Shown here: positions 1 to 10,393 of the stretch, one piece after another | Layout: each line of letters opens with the position of its first letter | Position numbering within the stretch: the stretch's first letter is position 1 | Made by a program: the position numbers and the translations under genes | The notes under the pieces: generated by a model | What the model was told of the DNA's origin: nothing | The model's database searches: none | What the model saw: only the letters and a program-made list of their open reading frames with translations | Assembly (NCBI GenBank): GCA_030278955.1 | Contig: JAOANR010000010.1 | Location: forward strand, 24,272,444 to 24,336,443 | DNA length: 64,000 nt | Reading direction: 5' to 3' | Source: Hygrophila difformis | Taxonomy: Eukaryota > Streptophyta > Magnoliopsida > Lamiales > Acanthaceae

Positions 1-761
1 TATTCAGCACTTTTGTCTGTGCTACACAACAGTTACCTAGAATGTAATTTCTTCATCGCCATTTTAGGAATTTTTTAATTAGCAATTATATAACAAAGTT
101 GGGTGAGAGTCCAAACCACACAAAATAAAAAAAATAGGAGTAATAATAAAGGGGAGGAATAGGTATGTGAGAGGTCAAAGCACACAAATTTGTGATATAT
201 TTGTTCCGTGTTCCACTATGTATTTTAGATGATGTTTTGGAATAACCTATGGCAGAAACTATATCCATTAATGCACCCTCACTGTTTTAGGAAGTTATTA
301 ATAACTAATGATTTCTGTCATTAATTGGGATTTTGGTGGACCATGTTTCCATATCCATTTGTGAAACTGAAATGGTAAAAATAAATTATTGGCTAGATGT
401 AACATATTTATGCTCAAATACTGCAAGTTCACCAGAATTTTGTGTATGCAGAATTCTGCTTTGAGAGTGGCAACCCTTCAATGCCCACCAGATCCTCGAG
501 GGATTAGTCTTAGGCCTAATGTGGCCTGGGGATACCCGGTATACGCCAAAAAAATACTGCAAGTTCAGGAGCTTCAGAATTTAACCATTCGGGATAGTAA
601 CTCAATTGCATAAAGATTATTATTAATCGCTTTCGAACAATGAAAGACGCATTAATCTCTTTCTAATAATATTTTTTGGTGAATTGCCGGGTATTCACAT
701 ACCACATTGGATCAAAAACTAATCACTCGAGGATCTGCATGAGCAATTAAGAGCACCTATC
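1..761. other. Intergenic DNA, no gene recognised
   Basis: AT-rich sequence with scattered stops in all frames. Around 480-550 there is a GC-richer block (Leu/Arg-poor, no recognisable protein) that reads like an old repeat fragment. I see no gene or promoter here. Confidence 0.5.
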
Positions 762-845
762 CCAAAGCAGTTTTTTGCACACACAAGACTCAAACTCGAG
801 ACCTTGCTTAAGCGACTAGAGCCGCAATCCATTCAAATCAACTGT
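762..845 (-). repeat. tRNA-like SINE fragment
   Basis: On the minus strand this block contains a B-box-like GGTCTCGAGTTTGAGTC preceded by a TTGATTTGAATGG stretch. A second copy at about 24700-24782 has the cleaner form GGTTCGAGCC. The two share the order A-box-like, 'CTTAAGCAAGGTCT', B-box-like, as in tRNA-derived SINEs. No complete SINE with poly(A) tail and TSD was delimited, so this is a fragment call. Confidence 0.4.
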
Positions 846-856
846 TGTTGGTAATA

Positions 857-1248
857 ATTTTTATTTATTTTTTTTTTTGAGAAAAGATTCCTTTATTCCA
901 CAAAAACATAATCAGCTCGTATCCAGTGTAGTGCTGGACTAATACAAAACCATCAAACATAAATAGACCACAACATAAAGCAGATCCCAGCACAAATCGA
1001 TCTTGCCATTCTAGTACATCTTCAATCCTACATGACCCTACCAGAATCCGACATAAGTCCAAAATAGTCCCATGGACAGGCCAAACCTGCACATTTTATA
1101 ATTATAGTATAGGTCCGATGAACTTGTGTTGTCACCATGTAACTCTCCCCAAATCATTCCTTCTACAAGCAGCATGTAGTATCAACTTCATCCATCGCAG
1201 ATTATCATAGATAGTATACAGTAGCAGAAACACCATCGCAGATCATCC
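857..1248 (-). mobile_element. 5'-truncated LINE tail
   Basis: A minus-strand insertion whose 3' end is a poly(A) tract (a run of T at about 866-880 on the plus strand). It is flanked by a 15-bp direct repeat, CTGTTGTTGGTAATA, at 842-856 and 1249-1263. The plus-strand start after the poly(T), 'gagaaaagattcctttattcc', resembles the tails near 31400 and 55030. Poly(A) plus a long variable TSD is typical of LINE retroposition. No ORF of the LINE remains. Confidence 0.75.
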
Positions 1249-1385
1249 TGTTGTTGGTAATAGTAATCAAACAAAAAATTAAGTATTTTATATTTTTAAT
1301 AATCAAAATATTTTGCCACAAATGTTTTGATTATTATATTTTGAACCCCAAAAAATAGGAGTGAAGAACCCCAAAGATAATATTT

Positions 1386-1390
1386 TGGTT
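1386..1390. repeat. TSD of the Gag-only LTR element (left)
   Basis: TGGTT directly precedes the 5' LTR and is repeated at 5572-5576 directly after the 3' LTR. Confidence 0.95.
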
Positions 1391-2324
1391 TGTTAACATA
1401 GCAAAAATGTATTAAGCCCAATGAAGTTGTTCGGCTAAATAAATTAGCCCAATTGGGTAAAATATATCCGGAAGAGGGAGGCCGCGTAGACACAGCCCGG
1501 AAGAGGGAGGCCGCGTAGACACAGCCCAGAAGAGGGAGGCCGCGTAGACACAGCCCGGAAGAGGGAGGCCGTCTGTAAGGGTGGAGGCCATGGAGGCCCA
1601 AAGAGATGACGGAGTCCATCTGGAAGGTTGGAGTCCATCTGGAATGAGGAGTCCATCTGGAAGGTTGGAGTCCATCTGGAATGATGGAGTCCATCTGGAA
1701 TGGTGGAGATGAATGGAGGCCCAGCTGGGTTTAGGGTCAGAACGGAGGCCGTCTGGAATGACGGAGTCCATCTGGAAGGTTGGGGTCCATCTGGAATGAT
1801 GAGTCCATCTGGAAGGTTGGAGTCCATCTGGAATGATGAGTCCATCTGGAATGATGGAGATGAATGGAGGCCCAGCTGGGTTTAGGGTCAGAACGGAGGC
1901 CGTCTGGAATGACGCATGGAATGGAGGCCTCATACAAGGAAACACATCAAGGCAAGACACTGATAAGGAAAGAAATCCAGATAGGATCGTGGAAACGAAT
2001 CCTAAGCGGATACGCTATCAAAGAAACAAGGAAATAGATATCCAGAGACAAACCATGAAGCGGCCAGATCTAGGAAAACTCTCCACTATATAAACACAAG
2101 CTACATCATACGCAAAGGGGACCCCCGAATTCTCCTCAGAGAGCGTCTTTATTTTTCTTTACTTTCTTTACTGCTTTCCTGCACTTTACAGCTTTCAGTA
2201 CTTTTAATTCCTTTATTGTTTTTCCTTTTCAATTCCTGTAATCTTTCCTCTATTTTTCTTGTAATCCTTTCTTCAAGTTCATCAATAAAAGAGAAATCTT
2301 TTATTCCAAATTTCACCGTTAACA
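1391..2324 (+). repeat. 5' LTR of the Gag-only element (934 bp)
   Basis: It begins TGTTAACATAG and ends CACCGTTAACA. It carries four copies of a 29-bp unit (ccggaagagggaggccgcgt...) at about 1468-1570, then a minisatellite of about 19-20 bp units built on GAGTCCATCTGGAA (about 1615-1860) inside a larger duplicated block ending near 1916. TATATAAA at 2087-2094 is the likely core promoter, and AATAAA at 2284-2289 the likely poly(A) signal. Confidence 0.95.
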
Positions 2325-2345
2325 AATTGGCACGCCCAGTGGGAC
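2325..2345 (+). promoter_or_regulatory. Primer-binding site candidate
   Basis: The sequence directly after the 5' LTR reads aaTTGGCACGCCCAGTGGGAC. TGG followed by a GC-rich stretch is the expected complement of a tRNA 3' end (CCA). I cannot assign the tRNA with certainty; it is not the initiator-Met type used by the chromovirus in this window. Confidence 0.7.
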
Positions 2346-2377
2346 ACGATTTGAGACCATATCTGCTTCAGTAGTAC

Positions 2378-3937
2378 ATGCGTCTTAGATCCGGAAGAAT
2401 CATTGTTGATCCGGCACAAGAGTTTGAAGACATGTCCCTACAAGACCAGACAATCAAGCGAACATCGTTTGAGGACGCCGTTGAGACGTCGAGCACCTCT
2501 CAACCACTACCAGGGATTATGCAGATCCCTACATTGTCCGAGCAAATACGGCTATCGATAACGGAATCGATGGCCGAGTTTATGCCTTTGCTCACGAGGC
2601 ATCTAATGGACGTCCTGCGGCCTGCCATGGCCGACCAGACTAGCCAGATATGCGGTTCCCTGCGCGATGGAGGCCTCCCGGCATCCAGTTCTACTATGGC
2701 ACCTAGCACTCCGTATCCAGGACCGTCAGGAGGACAACAACGAATGTGGGGAAACACACCGGGCCAGCCGCCACTCCAGGATTCTGGAAGTGTGGCCAGT
2801 ATGTTTCCACATTCATACCAGACAGCGTATACTTTCTCTACAGCGGCACCAAGCATGCCGAATTTGGGTTACGCGGCACCTCCCATGCCGGTATATATTC
2901 CATCAAATTCTTTGATGGCAACCAGTGCTACACCAGGCTGCATGGCGGCCGGACCTAGCATGGCACCCAGACAGGCGGCACCTCAGATGCCGAACATCCC
3001 AACTGCACCATATGTGGCGGCTCCTCTCAACCCGGGTTGGGTGCCACCAACCCTAGGGGGGCAGGCTACCCAGATAGGAGGAGTGATGGCGGCTCCCATG
3101 CCACCGACCGCCACTCCTATCCATGCAGGAGGGCACGCCCCACAACCATGTGGAGCACCCACAGCACCTGCTGCGATGCCTCCTACGCAGGCACCAGTGA
3201 TTTCACCGGAGTTACTCGCGGACATGATGCAGCAGCACTTCGGAATCCAGCTAAAGCCGATTGAGCGGCCTACATACCGGAAGCCGTATCCGGACTGGGT
3301 AGATACCATGCAGCCATATCCGAGAGGCTTCAAGATGCCAGAATTCACCTCTTTTTCAGGAGATGATGGCAAGTCTACAGTGGAGCACGTCGGAAGGTTC
3401 ACAGCTCAGTGCGGGGAAGCAGCGGCCAATGACTGGCTGAAACTAAGACTGTTTAGCTCATCCCTTACCGGACCTGCCTTCGCATGGTTTGCCTCTTTGC
3501 GGCCTAACTCGATACAAAATTGGGCTGACCTCGAACGTGCATTCCATGATAGGTTCTACACTCCACTATCACAGGTAAGCCTTGCAGACCTTACCAATGC
3601 CAAACAATATGCCGATGAGACGGCAAGTACGTTCATCAGTAGATTACAACGGCTTCAAGGCCGATGTTCCATAGCAATCCCGGAAAAGGAAATAGCCAAT
3701 ATAGCAGTGGCTAATATGTTGCCGAGACTAAAAGAATATTTAATTGTGCATGATGCAACTGATCTTGCCCAGCTGGCCGAGAAAGCGGCCCGCTTGGAAA
3801 AGTTCTTTATGGAACGAGATGAGAAGCGTCTACCTACACACGGGACTTGTTTTGAGGAATTGAAACATGATAAAGAGGTAGATGAACCAAGGGTGTTGGC
3901 CAAGGCAATAACCTTGGGTGGTAAAAACCCTGGATAG
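2378..3937 (+). CDS. Retrotransposon Gag protein (519 aa)
   Basis: The single ORF of the Gag-only element. It starts at the ATG 53 bases after the 5' LTR with MRLRSGR, a common opening for plant gypsy Gag. Residues about 1-60 are acidic/polar. Residues about 100-300 are a low-complexity Pro/Ala/Met-rich tract (PPMP, APSMP, GPS). Residues about 320-460 form the Retrotrans_gag core (FSGDDGKSTVEHVGRF, WFASLRPNSIQNW, LERAFHDRFY). The usual CCHC zinc knuckle is absent, because the ORF stops at TAG soon after the core (KAITLGGKNPG). Gag should form the virus-like particle in the cytoplasm. The ORF is fully open, in keeping with the near-identical LTRs. It is either a functional Gag or a Gag trimmed of its C-terminal RNA-binding part. 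Confidence 0.93.
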   Translation: MRLRSGRIIVDPAQEFEDMSLQDQTIKRTSFEDAVETSSTSQPLPGIMQIPTLSEQIRLSITESMAEFMPLLTRHLMDVLRPAMADQTSQICGSLRDGGLPASSSTMAPSTPYPGPSGGQQRMWGNTPGQPPLQDSGSVASMFPHSYQTAYTFSTAAPSMPNLGYAAPPMPVYIPSNSLMATSATPGCMAAGPSMAPRQAAPQMPNIPTAPYVAAPLNPGWVPPTLGGQATQIGGVMAAPMPPTATPIHAGGHAPQPCGAPTAPAAMPPTQAPVISPELLADMMQQHFGIQLKPIERPTYRKPYPDWVDTMQPYPRGFKMPEFTSFSGDDGKSTVEHVGRFTAQCGEAAANDWLKLRLFSSSLTGPAFAWFASLRPNSIQNWADLERAFHDRFYTPLSQVSLADLTNAKQYADETASTFISRLQRLQGRCSIAIPEKEIANIAVANMLPRLKEYLIVHDATDLAQLAEKAARLEKFFMERDEKRLPTHGTCFEELKHDKEVDEPRVLAKAITLGGKNPG

Positions 3938-4666
3938 TAGCCCTGGGGCGCCGCCGACAGCGGCCTTGGAGGCCGAGTAGTCGGTGACTGAGGATGGCGC
4001 CTGGCTGGGTATGGCGGCCTGACTGAGGATGTCACCCTGGCTGATGCTCGAATGGCGACCCGGGAAGAAAAGCTGATGGAGGCCTGGAACTGGCGGCTCC
4101 CCAGCTCGATGCTTAATGGCGTCCTCGGACGTAGGTGGCGGCCTCGGCAGTGGCGGTCAAGACTCCCAGGTGGCGGCCAAAGCAGCCTCAACGGCCTTAG
4201 TGGTGGCGGCCTGCTGGGCGAAGATGGCGGCCCTCTAGGGTGAGGGTGGCGGCCTCCCCGGCCTTGATGATGACGGCCAAGGCGAGCAAATGGCGGCCTC
4301 CTTCAAAGCACAGGGTGGCGGCTTCCTTGAGTGGTGATGGCGGCCTCCTTTAGTGGTGATGGCGGCTGCTCCGGACTGACAAAGCTGGCGGCCTGGATTG
4401 ATGGCGGTTGTTTCAGACTGAAGAAGGGGATGGCGGCCCCTAGCAAGGATGATGATGGCGGCCAAAAAAAAAAAAAAAAAAAAAAAAAATCAAAGTGCAT
4501 GGCGGCCAAAAAAGGTAGTGGCGGCCAAGAGAAAGAAAAGTTCAAAAAAAAAAAAAAAAACAGTAATATGCGCGGTTCTCAATATCGAATGCCGACGGCG
4601 GCATTGGTAAAATGTATGCGCCTTTTCAGTCTCAGTTCCATCGACTGAAAGCGCAAGGGGGGCATC
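3938..4666 (+). repeat. GGCGGC-rich non-coding 3' region of the Gag-only element
   Basis: The space where pol would lie is filled with irregular repeats built around ATGGCGGCC or GTGGCGGCC, spaced roughly 15-40 bp, from about 3950 to 4520. They are followed by two poly(A) runs (about 4465-4489 and 4544-4560) and the purine tract before the 3' LTR. No pol motif is seen in any frame. The composition (GC-rich, in-frame Met-Ala-Ala) is unlike the gag ORF and the flanks. Confidence 0.85.
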
Positions 4667-5571
4667 TGTTAACATAGCAAAAATGTATTAAGCCCAATGA
4701 AGTTGTTCGGCTAAATAAATTAGCCCAATTGGGTAAAATATATCCGGAAGAGGGAGGCCGCGTAGACACAGCCCGGAAGAGGGAGGCCGCGTAGACACAG
4801 CCCGGAAGAGGGAGGCCGTCTGTAAGGGTGGAGGCCATGGAGGCCCAAAGAGATGACGGAGTCCATCTGGAAGGTTGGAGTCCATCTGGAATGAGGAGTC
4901 CATCTGGAAGGTTGGAGTCCATCTGGAATGATGGAGTCCATCTGGAATGGTGGAGATGAATGGAGGCCCAGCTGGGTTTAGGGTCAGAACGGAGGCCGTC
5001 TGGAATGACGGAGTCCATCTGGAAGGTTGGGGTCCATCTGGAATGATGAGTCCATCTGGAAGGTTGGAGTCCATCTGGAATGATGAGTCCATCTGGAATG
5101 ATGGAGATGAATGGAGGCCCAGCTGGGTTTAGGGTCAGAACGGAGGCCGTCTGGAATGACGCATGGAATGGAGGCCTCATACAAGGAAACACATCAAGGC
5201 AAGACACTGATAAGGAAAGAAATCCAGATAGGATCGTGGAAACGAATCCTAAGCGGATACGCTATCAAAGAAACAAGGAAATAGATATCCAGAGACAAAC
5301 CATGAAGCGGCCAGATCTAGGAAAACTCTCCACTATATAAACACAAGCTACATCATACGCAAAGGGGACCCCCGAATTCTCCTCAGAGAGCGTCTTTATT
5401 TTTCTTTACTTTCTTTACTGCTTTCCTGCACTTTACAGCTTTCAGTACTTTTAATTCCTTTATTGTTTTTCCTTTTCAATTCCTGTAATCTTTCCTCTAT
5501 TTTTCTTGTAATCCTTTCTTCAAGTTCATCAATAAAAGAGAAATCTTTTATTCCAAATTTCACCGTTAACA
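4667..5571 (+). repeat. 3' LTR of the Gag-only element (905 bp)
   Basis: Same sequence as the 5' LTR except that it carries one copy fewer of the 29-bp unit (three instead of four), which accounts for the whole 29-bp length difference. TSD TGGTT follows at 5572-5576. Confidence 0.95.
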
Positions 5572-5576
5572 TGGTT

Positions 5577-5883
5577 ATTATATTTTCAATAAAAAATTTT
5601 ATTTATGTGACACCACTAAAATTATTTTTTTAGAACCACATCAGATTATAGACAACTAATAATGGGAAAAAATTCACTTTTGATCCCGTAGAAATTTCTC
5701 TGTTTCGGTCCCACAATGATTTTTTGGCTAAAAATAAATATTTTTACCGTTAGTGGGGTATAAAAACAATTTCATGAAAATTAAATCTTTCTGATATTTG
5801 CTAAATGACCCTAGCTCCATTTTAAATACAGCTCACCCATACTCATTACCCAAACCAATTAAAAAACCTAACCTATTACTAGG
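5577..5883 (-). repeat. Fragment of a repeat family shared with 23625-23890
   Basis: The stretch from about 5655 to 5880 (CACTTTTGATCCCGT, CTAAATGACCCTA, ACCTATTAC) matches the reverse complement of 23625-23890. The terminal phrase 'cacttttggtccc' is frequent at the ends of plant MULE-like elements. No complete element with TSD could be delimited here. Confidence 0.5.
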
Positions 5884-6110
5884 AGTGAGAATAGGTCAGG
5901 TCAGGCTTGGCTTGAACGGCGTAGGCCCATTTTAATTCGGAAAATGTAGGGCTTTGAACCTATTTAAGCTCATTAAATCTTTTTAAAATAAATATATTTA
6001 AATAATAAATAATAATATTAAAAAGTTATTAAAAAATTATATAAAATACTTAAACAGGCCAGCCTAATAGGCTAAATATGCTTCTTATAAGGCCCGGTCT
6101 AGACCTTTTC
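5884..6110. mobile_element. hAT-MITE-like fragment
   Basis: It begins TAGGAGTGAGAATAGGTCAGG, close to the terminus of the complete hAT-like MITE at 25141-25981 (on that element's minus strand, TAGGGATGAGAATAGG). It shares the 'aggcctaa/aggcccg' phrases. The opposite terminus and TSD are missing. Confidence 0.4.
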
Positions 6111-6112
6111 AA

Positions 6113-6560
6113 CTAAGAGGAAATGAATTTTTTAGGCCATTACAAGGCATCATTTCCACATTTGGGCCATGATAAAATCAATTTCCAATTTTAGGCCATT
6201 AGAAACCATCTTTGACCAAATTAAGGCCATTTAGACTTATTTTGACTTTTTCAAACTTCAAATAACCCTACCAACTTTTGCTTTATTTCATTTTGACCCC
6301 AGATTTTAGTATCTTCATTACCATTAGTCCAATATCAGCCCATCATGCTTCCGATAATAACATTAAGTACTAAACTCCATACCTTGGGTTTGACCGCCTT
6401 GCTTCCGGGTTTCTCAAGCTCCGGGATTTTACGGACTTCTTCCAACCACGCAGCCGCGACCGATGGTTCACCGACTCTTGTCTCCTTCAGCAGCAAACAG
6501 CACAATCCTATTTCGTTTCCTACCTTAGGATGTATCAAGGTTTGGGGCAAAGGGTTTTAA
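6113..6560. mobile_element. Truncated MULE-like fragment with a captured gene piece
   Basis: The part from about 6270 is colinear with the inner terminal repeat of the MULE-type MITE at 27707-28754 (gaccccagattttag, ccattagtcc, ccttgggtttgacc). The following 150 bp (about 6390-6540) match that element's non-repeat centre (ccgatggttcac, tttcctacctta). On the minus strand 6335-6550 is an open 71-codon frame (LLKETRVGEPSVAAAWLEEV), which I do not recognise. The second terminal repeat is missing. A Pack-MULE-type capture is likely but unproven. Confidence 0.5.
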
Positions 6561-6599
6561 TTATATATCGGAGTATTTGGAATATTTGGAAGCCTGAAT

Positions 6600-6605
6600 T
6601 TTATT
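6600..6605 (-). terminator. Poly(A) signal candidate of the pararetrovirus
   Basis: AATAAA on the minus strand, about 210 nt downstream of the viral TATA box, as expected for a caulimovirid genomic RNA that is terminally redundant. Confidence 0.5.
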
Positions 6606-6813
6606 GAAGAAATATTAAAAATATTATTCAAACATAATTTCCCCTAATGGAGAAGACAGACACTTAGCTCCTCATGGAGGAAGCAAGACTCTTGGGGATG
6701 CACCCCATACTATTACAAACACAAAGGAAATTTTGCAGAAAGAAAATACAACTTATTATTTTGAAGAGTTGGGGGGATTTTCTGATGCCTTCCATCTGCT
6801 TCAAACTTCTCCA

Positions 6814-6888
6814 TTTATAGGCGTCCGCGGACTTCAATCACGGATCCCAAACACTCTTTAATTTATTGTGACGTCACTGCGTTCGTCA
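6814..6888 (-). promoter_or_regulatory. 35S-like promoter of the endogenous pararetrovirus
   Basis: On the minus strand TATAAA (6814-6819) lies about 50-70 nt downstream of two TGACG motifs: the palindrome TGACGTCA at 6869-6876 and a second TGACG at 6884-6888. Tandem TGACG (as-1-type, TGA bZIP sites) at this distance from TATA is the known layout of the CaMV 35S promoter. This copy may still bind host bZIP factors; activity is not shown. Confidence 0.7.
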
Positions 6889-7543
6889 CTCACTTTGGAT
6901 TCCAGCTGGTTACATTATTATCCTGCTGTATTATTGTCCTCGGGTGGCATCTTTTTTGTCAACTTTCCACCTTCTCTTGTCGGCCATTTGCTGCCAACGA
7001 CTCTAGACTTTCTTTGTCGGCTTCCAATTATAGAGTATTGCCGACACCTCTTTTTCTCTTACATCCAGCTGTTCTCACTTTGGCTTGTGAAAGTTTTTTG
7101 GACGTTTCTTCCCTTTGTCCTGTTCGGATCCGGATTTCTTCTGGGTTACCCGAATCTTTGTACCGAATAGGGGTTTCTCCTGTTCTGCACAATATGGGCA
7201 TATATGGTTATCCCATTGGCCAACATGCATCATGTTGCATGCCTTCTTTCTGGTAGACTCGGTTGCGGGCAATTTGTTTACCCAGATGAGTAACCTCTTC
7301 TTTTCAAAAGAGGTTTCCGCAAACTCTGTGCTTTTCCCTGTTAAAGAATTAACCAGGAACGATCAATTTAAATTGTTTGAGAATATTTTAAACGGATATT
7401 TAACCTTTTCCATCTCGGTGAGACAGACCCAAAATCCCCATGCTCGTCGGGTGGAGATTTCATCTTTGCTGATCTCTGTAATTTAATAAATTGAAAGACC
7501 GGATAAGAACCTTTTCCCTATCTCTGGTGCCGTTGAAATGAAC

Positions 7544-7548
7544 TTAAG
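7544..7548. repeat. TSD of the Tekay-type element (left)
   Basis: TTAAG, repeated exactly at 18807-18811. Confidence 0.95.
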
Positions 7549-10164
7549 TGTAACACCCCGGTTTTTGGTCACCCAGGTCGGGGTGTTACCGCCACACCTC
7601 CCTAGTAAGACACGGTTTCTCCGGCTTACTAAAGAGATGCAAGGCTAGTGATTTCAGTATTCAAAACATTTAAAGCATTCAAAACAGCCCACATAATATA
7701 ATTCGAAAATAATAATATCATAGCGCAGCGGAAATAGTGTTTAAGTATAGTATTGCAGCGGAAAATGTAAATGGGGCCGACATGGCCAAAACACGGGTTA
7801 AACAGGCCCGTTTATTCTAACGTCTAATGCAGAAATAAAAATTTAAATATCCAGTATCAAAGTAACAAAATCGATTGTTCCCAAAATCCCATGCACGAAA
7901 TGATCATGCTCATTCTACATACTCTGTAAGAAAAAGGAATAAAAACGGGTTTATCAGCACACTTGCTGAGTAAGTTAACACATGCATGATCTTGGGGTTT
8001 TAAAGCCATTAATTTAACACTTTATCAAAACATGATAATAGCATATAATATCCAATTAAATCTAAGCCACTATAATCTATTCCAGGCTCTAATTCACCAT
8101 GCAATTTACATAATTTAGAACAATAGCCATAATTTAAATAAAGCATTTAAACATTTAATTAGACAACACAATTTAATCTAATTAATTAGATTTTTACATC
8201 CCCATTACATTCCCGATTTAGTATTTCAAGTTTCACGATAGCATCGCGATGTCTCAAGTTTAGCCGGTAGTCCGGCGGCCGCAGCCGTATCAGCCATACC
8301 CAGTACCACTCCGGAGCCTCGGGAAACCCATGTGGATATTCTCGAGAGTGTAGGCTCTATATCTCGCCGTTTTGGCAATATCATATTTCAAGTTTAGCGC
8401 GCGGGGTCACCATCGTCCATTAAGGCACGAAGTGAATCGTTAGGGGGCACTCTGCAGAGCACTCACCCCTAATTTTAATTTATCAAGTTTGTAAGGGGAT
8501 TTAATTTTCAAAATCTGATTTAACTTTACTTATTTTAAAACAATATCTCAATTTGTTTCAACCCTAACGGTTAATCTCACGTTTCAACAAGATTTCAAGA
8601 TTTCAAGATTCGATTTCCGATAAATCGCAGTTTCTTCCAAAATTCGTCTAAAATCAGGTTTAAATCCAAAAATTCTGAAATTTCACGACTGACTCAGAAA
8701 CATCGAGATCTACAACTTTCATGTTTTAACTTTTTCAATCCGAGATACCGAAATAGGTCAAAAACACAGGTTTTTGCAGAACCCTAAATCTGCTCGGATT
8801 TCACAGACCACAGTTTAAAGATTTCAATTTCTACCATAGCAACTCAACTCCAAATGTGATGAAATTTTACAGAGACCATCTTAAGACGTTTATCTACAAC
8901 TTTCATGTTTGGCAAAAGATCTAATTCAGTCTAAAAACAGGTTCAAAAACGCGATCAAGATCTAACCTAAATTCTGTCAAGAATTCAAGATCTAAGTTTT
9001 AACAGTCCGGTTTTTGATAGATTTCACCTACGAAAACGTTTCTAAAAATTCTGGAAATTTTACAGTGTCTAGATCTACGCCTTAGGAACGTTTTTCGTCT
9101 TTTAAGTTTTTCTGTTTGAGTTCGTTTTAAGGTTCGGAAAAATTCGTCAAATCTGTTGCGCCGGTAGGGTTTTAATGTTGACAGATTTTATGTTCTTGCT
9201 TAATTTAATTTAATTCAAAATATTTTAACACCCAAACCCATGTAAGTATTAACTTACAGTAGCTATGAGCATCCGGGACGTCTAATTCGAAGGCGTGGCT
9301 TCCAGTACTTCGTTCTCCTCTCCGTTCGTCGGGTTCTACGTTCTAGATCAAATTTCGAGATGTAGAAAGGAAAAGAAGATGATTATGATTCGTTTTCGAA
9401 TCGTTTATGGAATAAGAGTTGGATCGAGACTTACCACGACTTTGGAGATCACAGAGAATTCGTCCAACAGTGTTTTGCCTTGGTTTCATGCCTCCGACGA
9501 CTCCGGATTTAGGGTTTCGTACGTATAGAGAATTATAAGATTTTGTAAAAGTGTTTGGAGCTCCCAAGGGGGTTTATTTATAGATGTAGGAGTCCTAGGG
9601 CGTCCAAAGACCAAGTCTAAGGTCTTGAGCCGCAAGACGTCCAACCGAAGTCGGAAAATCCGCGTTCGGGCGAGAGATTCACGCAACGGGCAAATCTGGG
9701 AGCTGGCGCGGGGTTGGCGCGCCATTTGCCCCTTTAGCGCGCGGCCAGCGCGCCAGACTCGCCTGGACTTCGGTCCGGGCGGGTCGTGCGATCCGTCGTG
9801 CGTTTCCTCCTCTCTTTCGGGTTTCTATCCCCCTATGTTCCCGGATTCCGATTTCCGGACTCTCCTTGGGTTCTTATTTCGTGTCGTCATTTCTTTCGGA
9901 TCTAATTTCTTATTTTCGCGTTTATTGATGTCGGGTTTCCGTGTACAACTTTGTTTAATTTCCCTTGTTTAATTTAATTAATCCCATTTCTCATTTCGTC
10001 TCTATTTAATTATTTCGTTTTAATATATATACTTATTTATTTATTTCTTTATTGTATTTACTTGGTTGTTATATTTATTTATTTATTTATTTGGTTATTG
10101 TATTTATTTATTTATTTATTGTATTTAATTATTTACTTATGTTATAAAATTCACGGGTATTACA
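7549..10164 (-). repeat. 3' LTR of the Tekay-type element
   Basis: 2616 bp, same length as the 5' LTR. Differences seen by eye lie near 7862, 9033, 9273, 9384, 9488 and 9752. It contains a TATTT/ATTT-rich simple repeat at about 10040-10140. Open frames inside (e.g. 9295-9972) recur at 17937-18614 only because the LTR is duplicated; they match no known protein. Confidence 0.95.
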
Positions 10165-10393
10165 GTCTACCCTCCTTAAGAATCAACTTCGTCCTCGAAG
10201 TTGTGTTTCGGCTTTTCTCGTTCGGCTTTTCTCGTGCTAAGGTCTTTTGTTTATTTTATTATTTTGTGACTGAACTTAGAAACAACTTCTAAGCTGCCTA
10301 CGTACCCGATAAAGGGATCAAGCCATAACGTAGTTCAAAAGTTTACAAATAAAATGTGTCACACCGCACATCCTCTCCCCCTTAAGATTGCAG

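Larger units (their letters stand above)
1391..5571 (+). mobile_element. Gag-only, non-autonomous LTR retrotransposon
   Basis: A complete 4181-bp element bounded by a perfect 5-bp TSD (TGGTT) and by LTRs that start and end with TGTTAACA/GTTAACA. Inside are a primer-binding-site candidate directly after the 5' LTR, one 519-codon gag ORF, a 730-bp GGCGGC-rich region without coding capacity, and a purine tract (gaaagcgcaagggggg) just before the 3' LTR. No protease, reverse transcriptase, RNase H or integrase is encoded, so it must move in trans. This architecture matches the published class of non-autonomous plant elements with terminal repeats and a gag domain only (TR-GAG). The Gag relates to Ty3/gypsy-type Retrotrans_gag proteins. 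By eye the LTRs differ only in repeat copy number, which indicates a very recent insertion. Confidence 0.95.
6580..7548 (-). mobile_element. Endogenous pararetrovirus, 3' half (end of last ORF and intergenic region)
   Basis: This is the continuation of the viral copy at 18807-22890. The chromovirus between them is bounded by TTAAG at 7544-7548 and 18807-18811, so the two halves were once contiguous. It holds the last codons of the transactivator-like ORF (stop at about 7483-7485), short broken frames with a CxxC motif (7075-7272), and a pregenomic-RNA promoter-like region with TATA box. The left boundary near 6580 is approximate. Confidence 0.75.

Noticed and set aside
389..613. 74-codon plus-strand ORF
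   Set aside because: No domain, no promoter or splice context; looks like repeat-derived sequence.
1296..1960. Several overlapping minus-strand ORFs of 130-180 codons with SRWTP/FQMDS repeats, repeated at 4632-5207
   Set aside because: They are translations of the LTR minisatellite; the same frames appear in both LTRs and have no domain.
7075..7272. 65-codon minus-strand frame with CPYC-like motif in the viral intergenic part
   Set aside because: Too short and flanked by stops; listed only as part of the viral fragment.
9295..9972. Open frames of 77-115 codons duplicated at 17937-18614
   Set aside because: They lie inside the chromovirus LTR and are duplicated only because the LTR is; no known protein and no coding signal.
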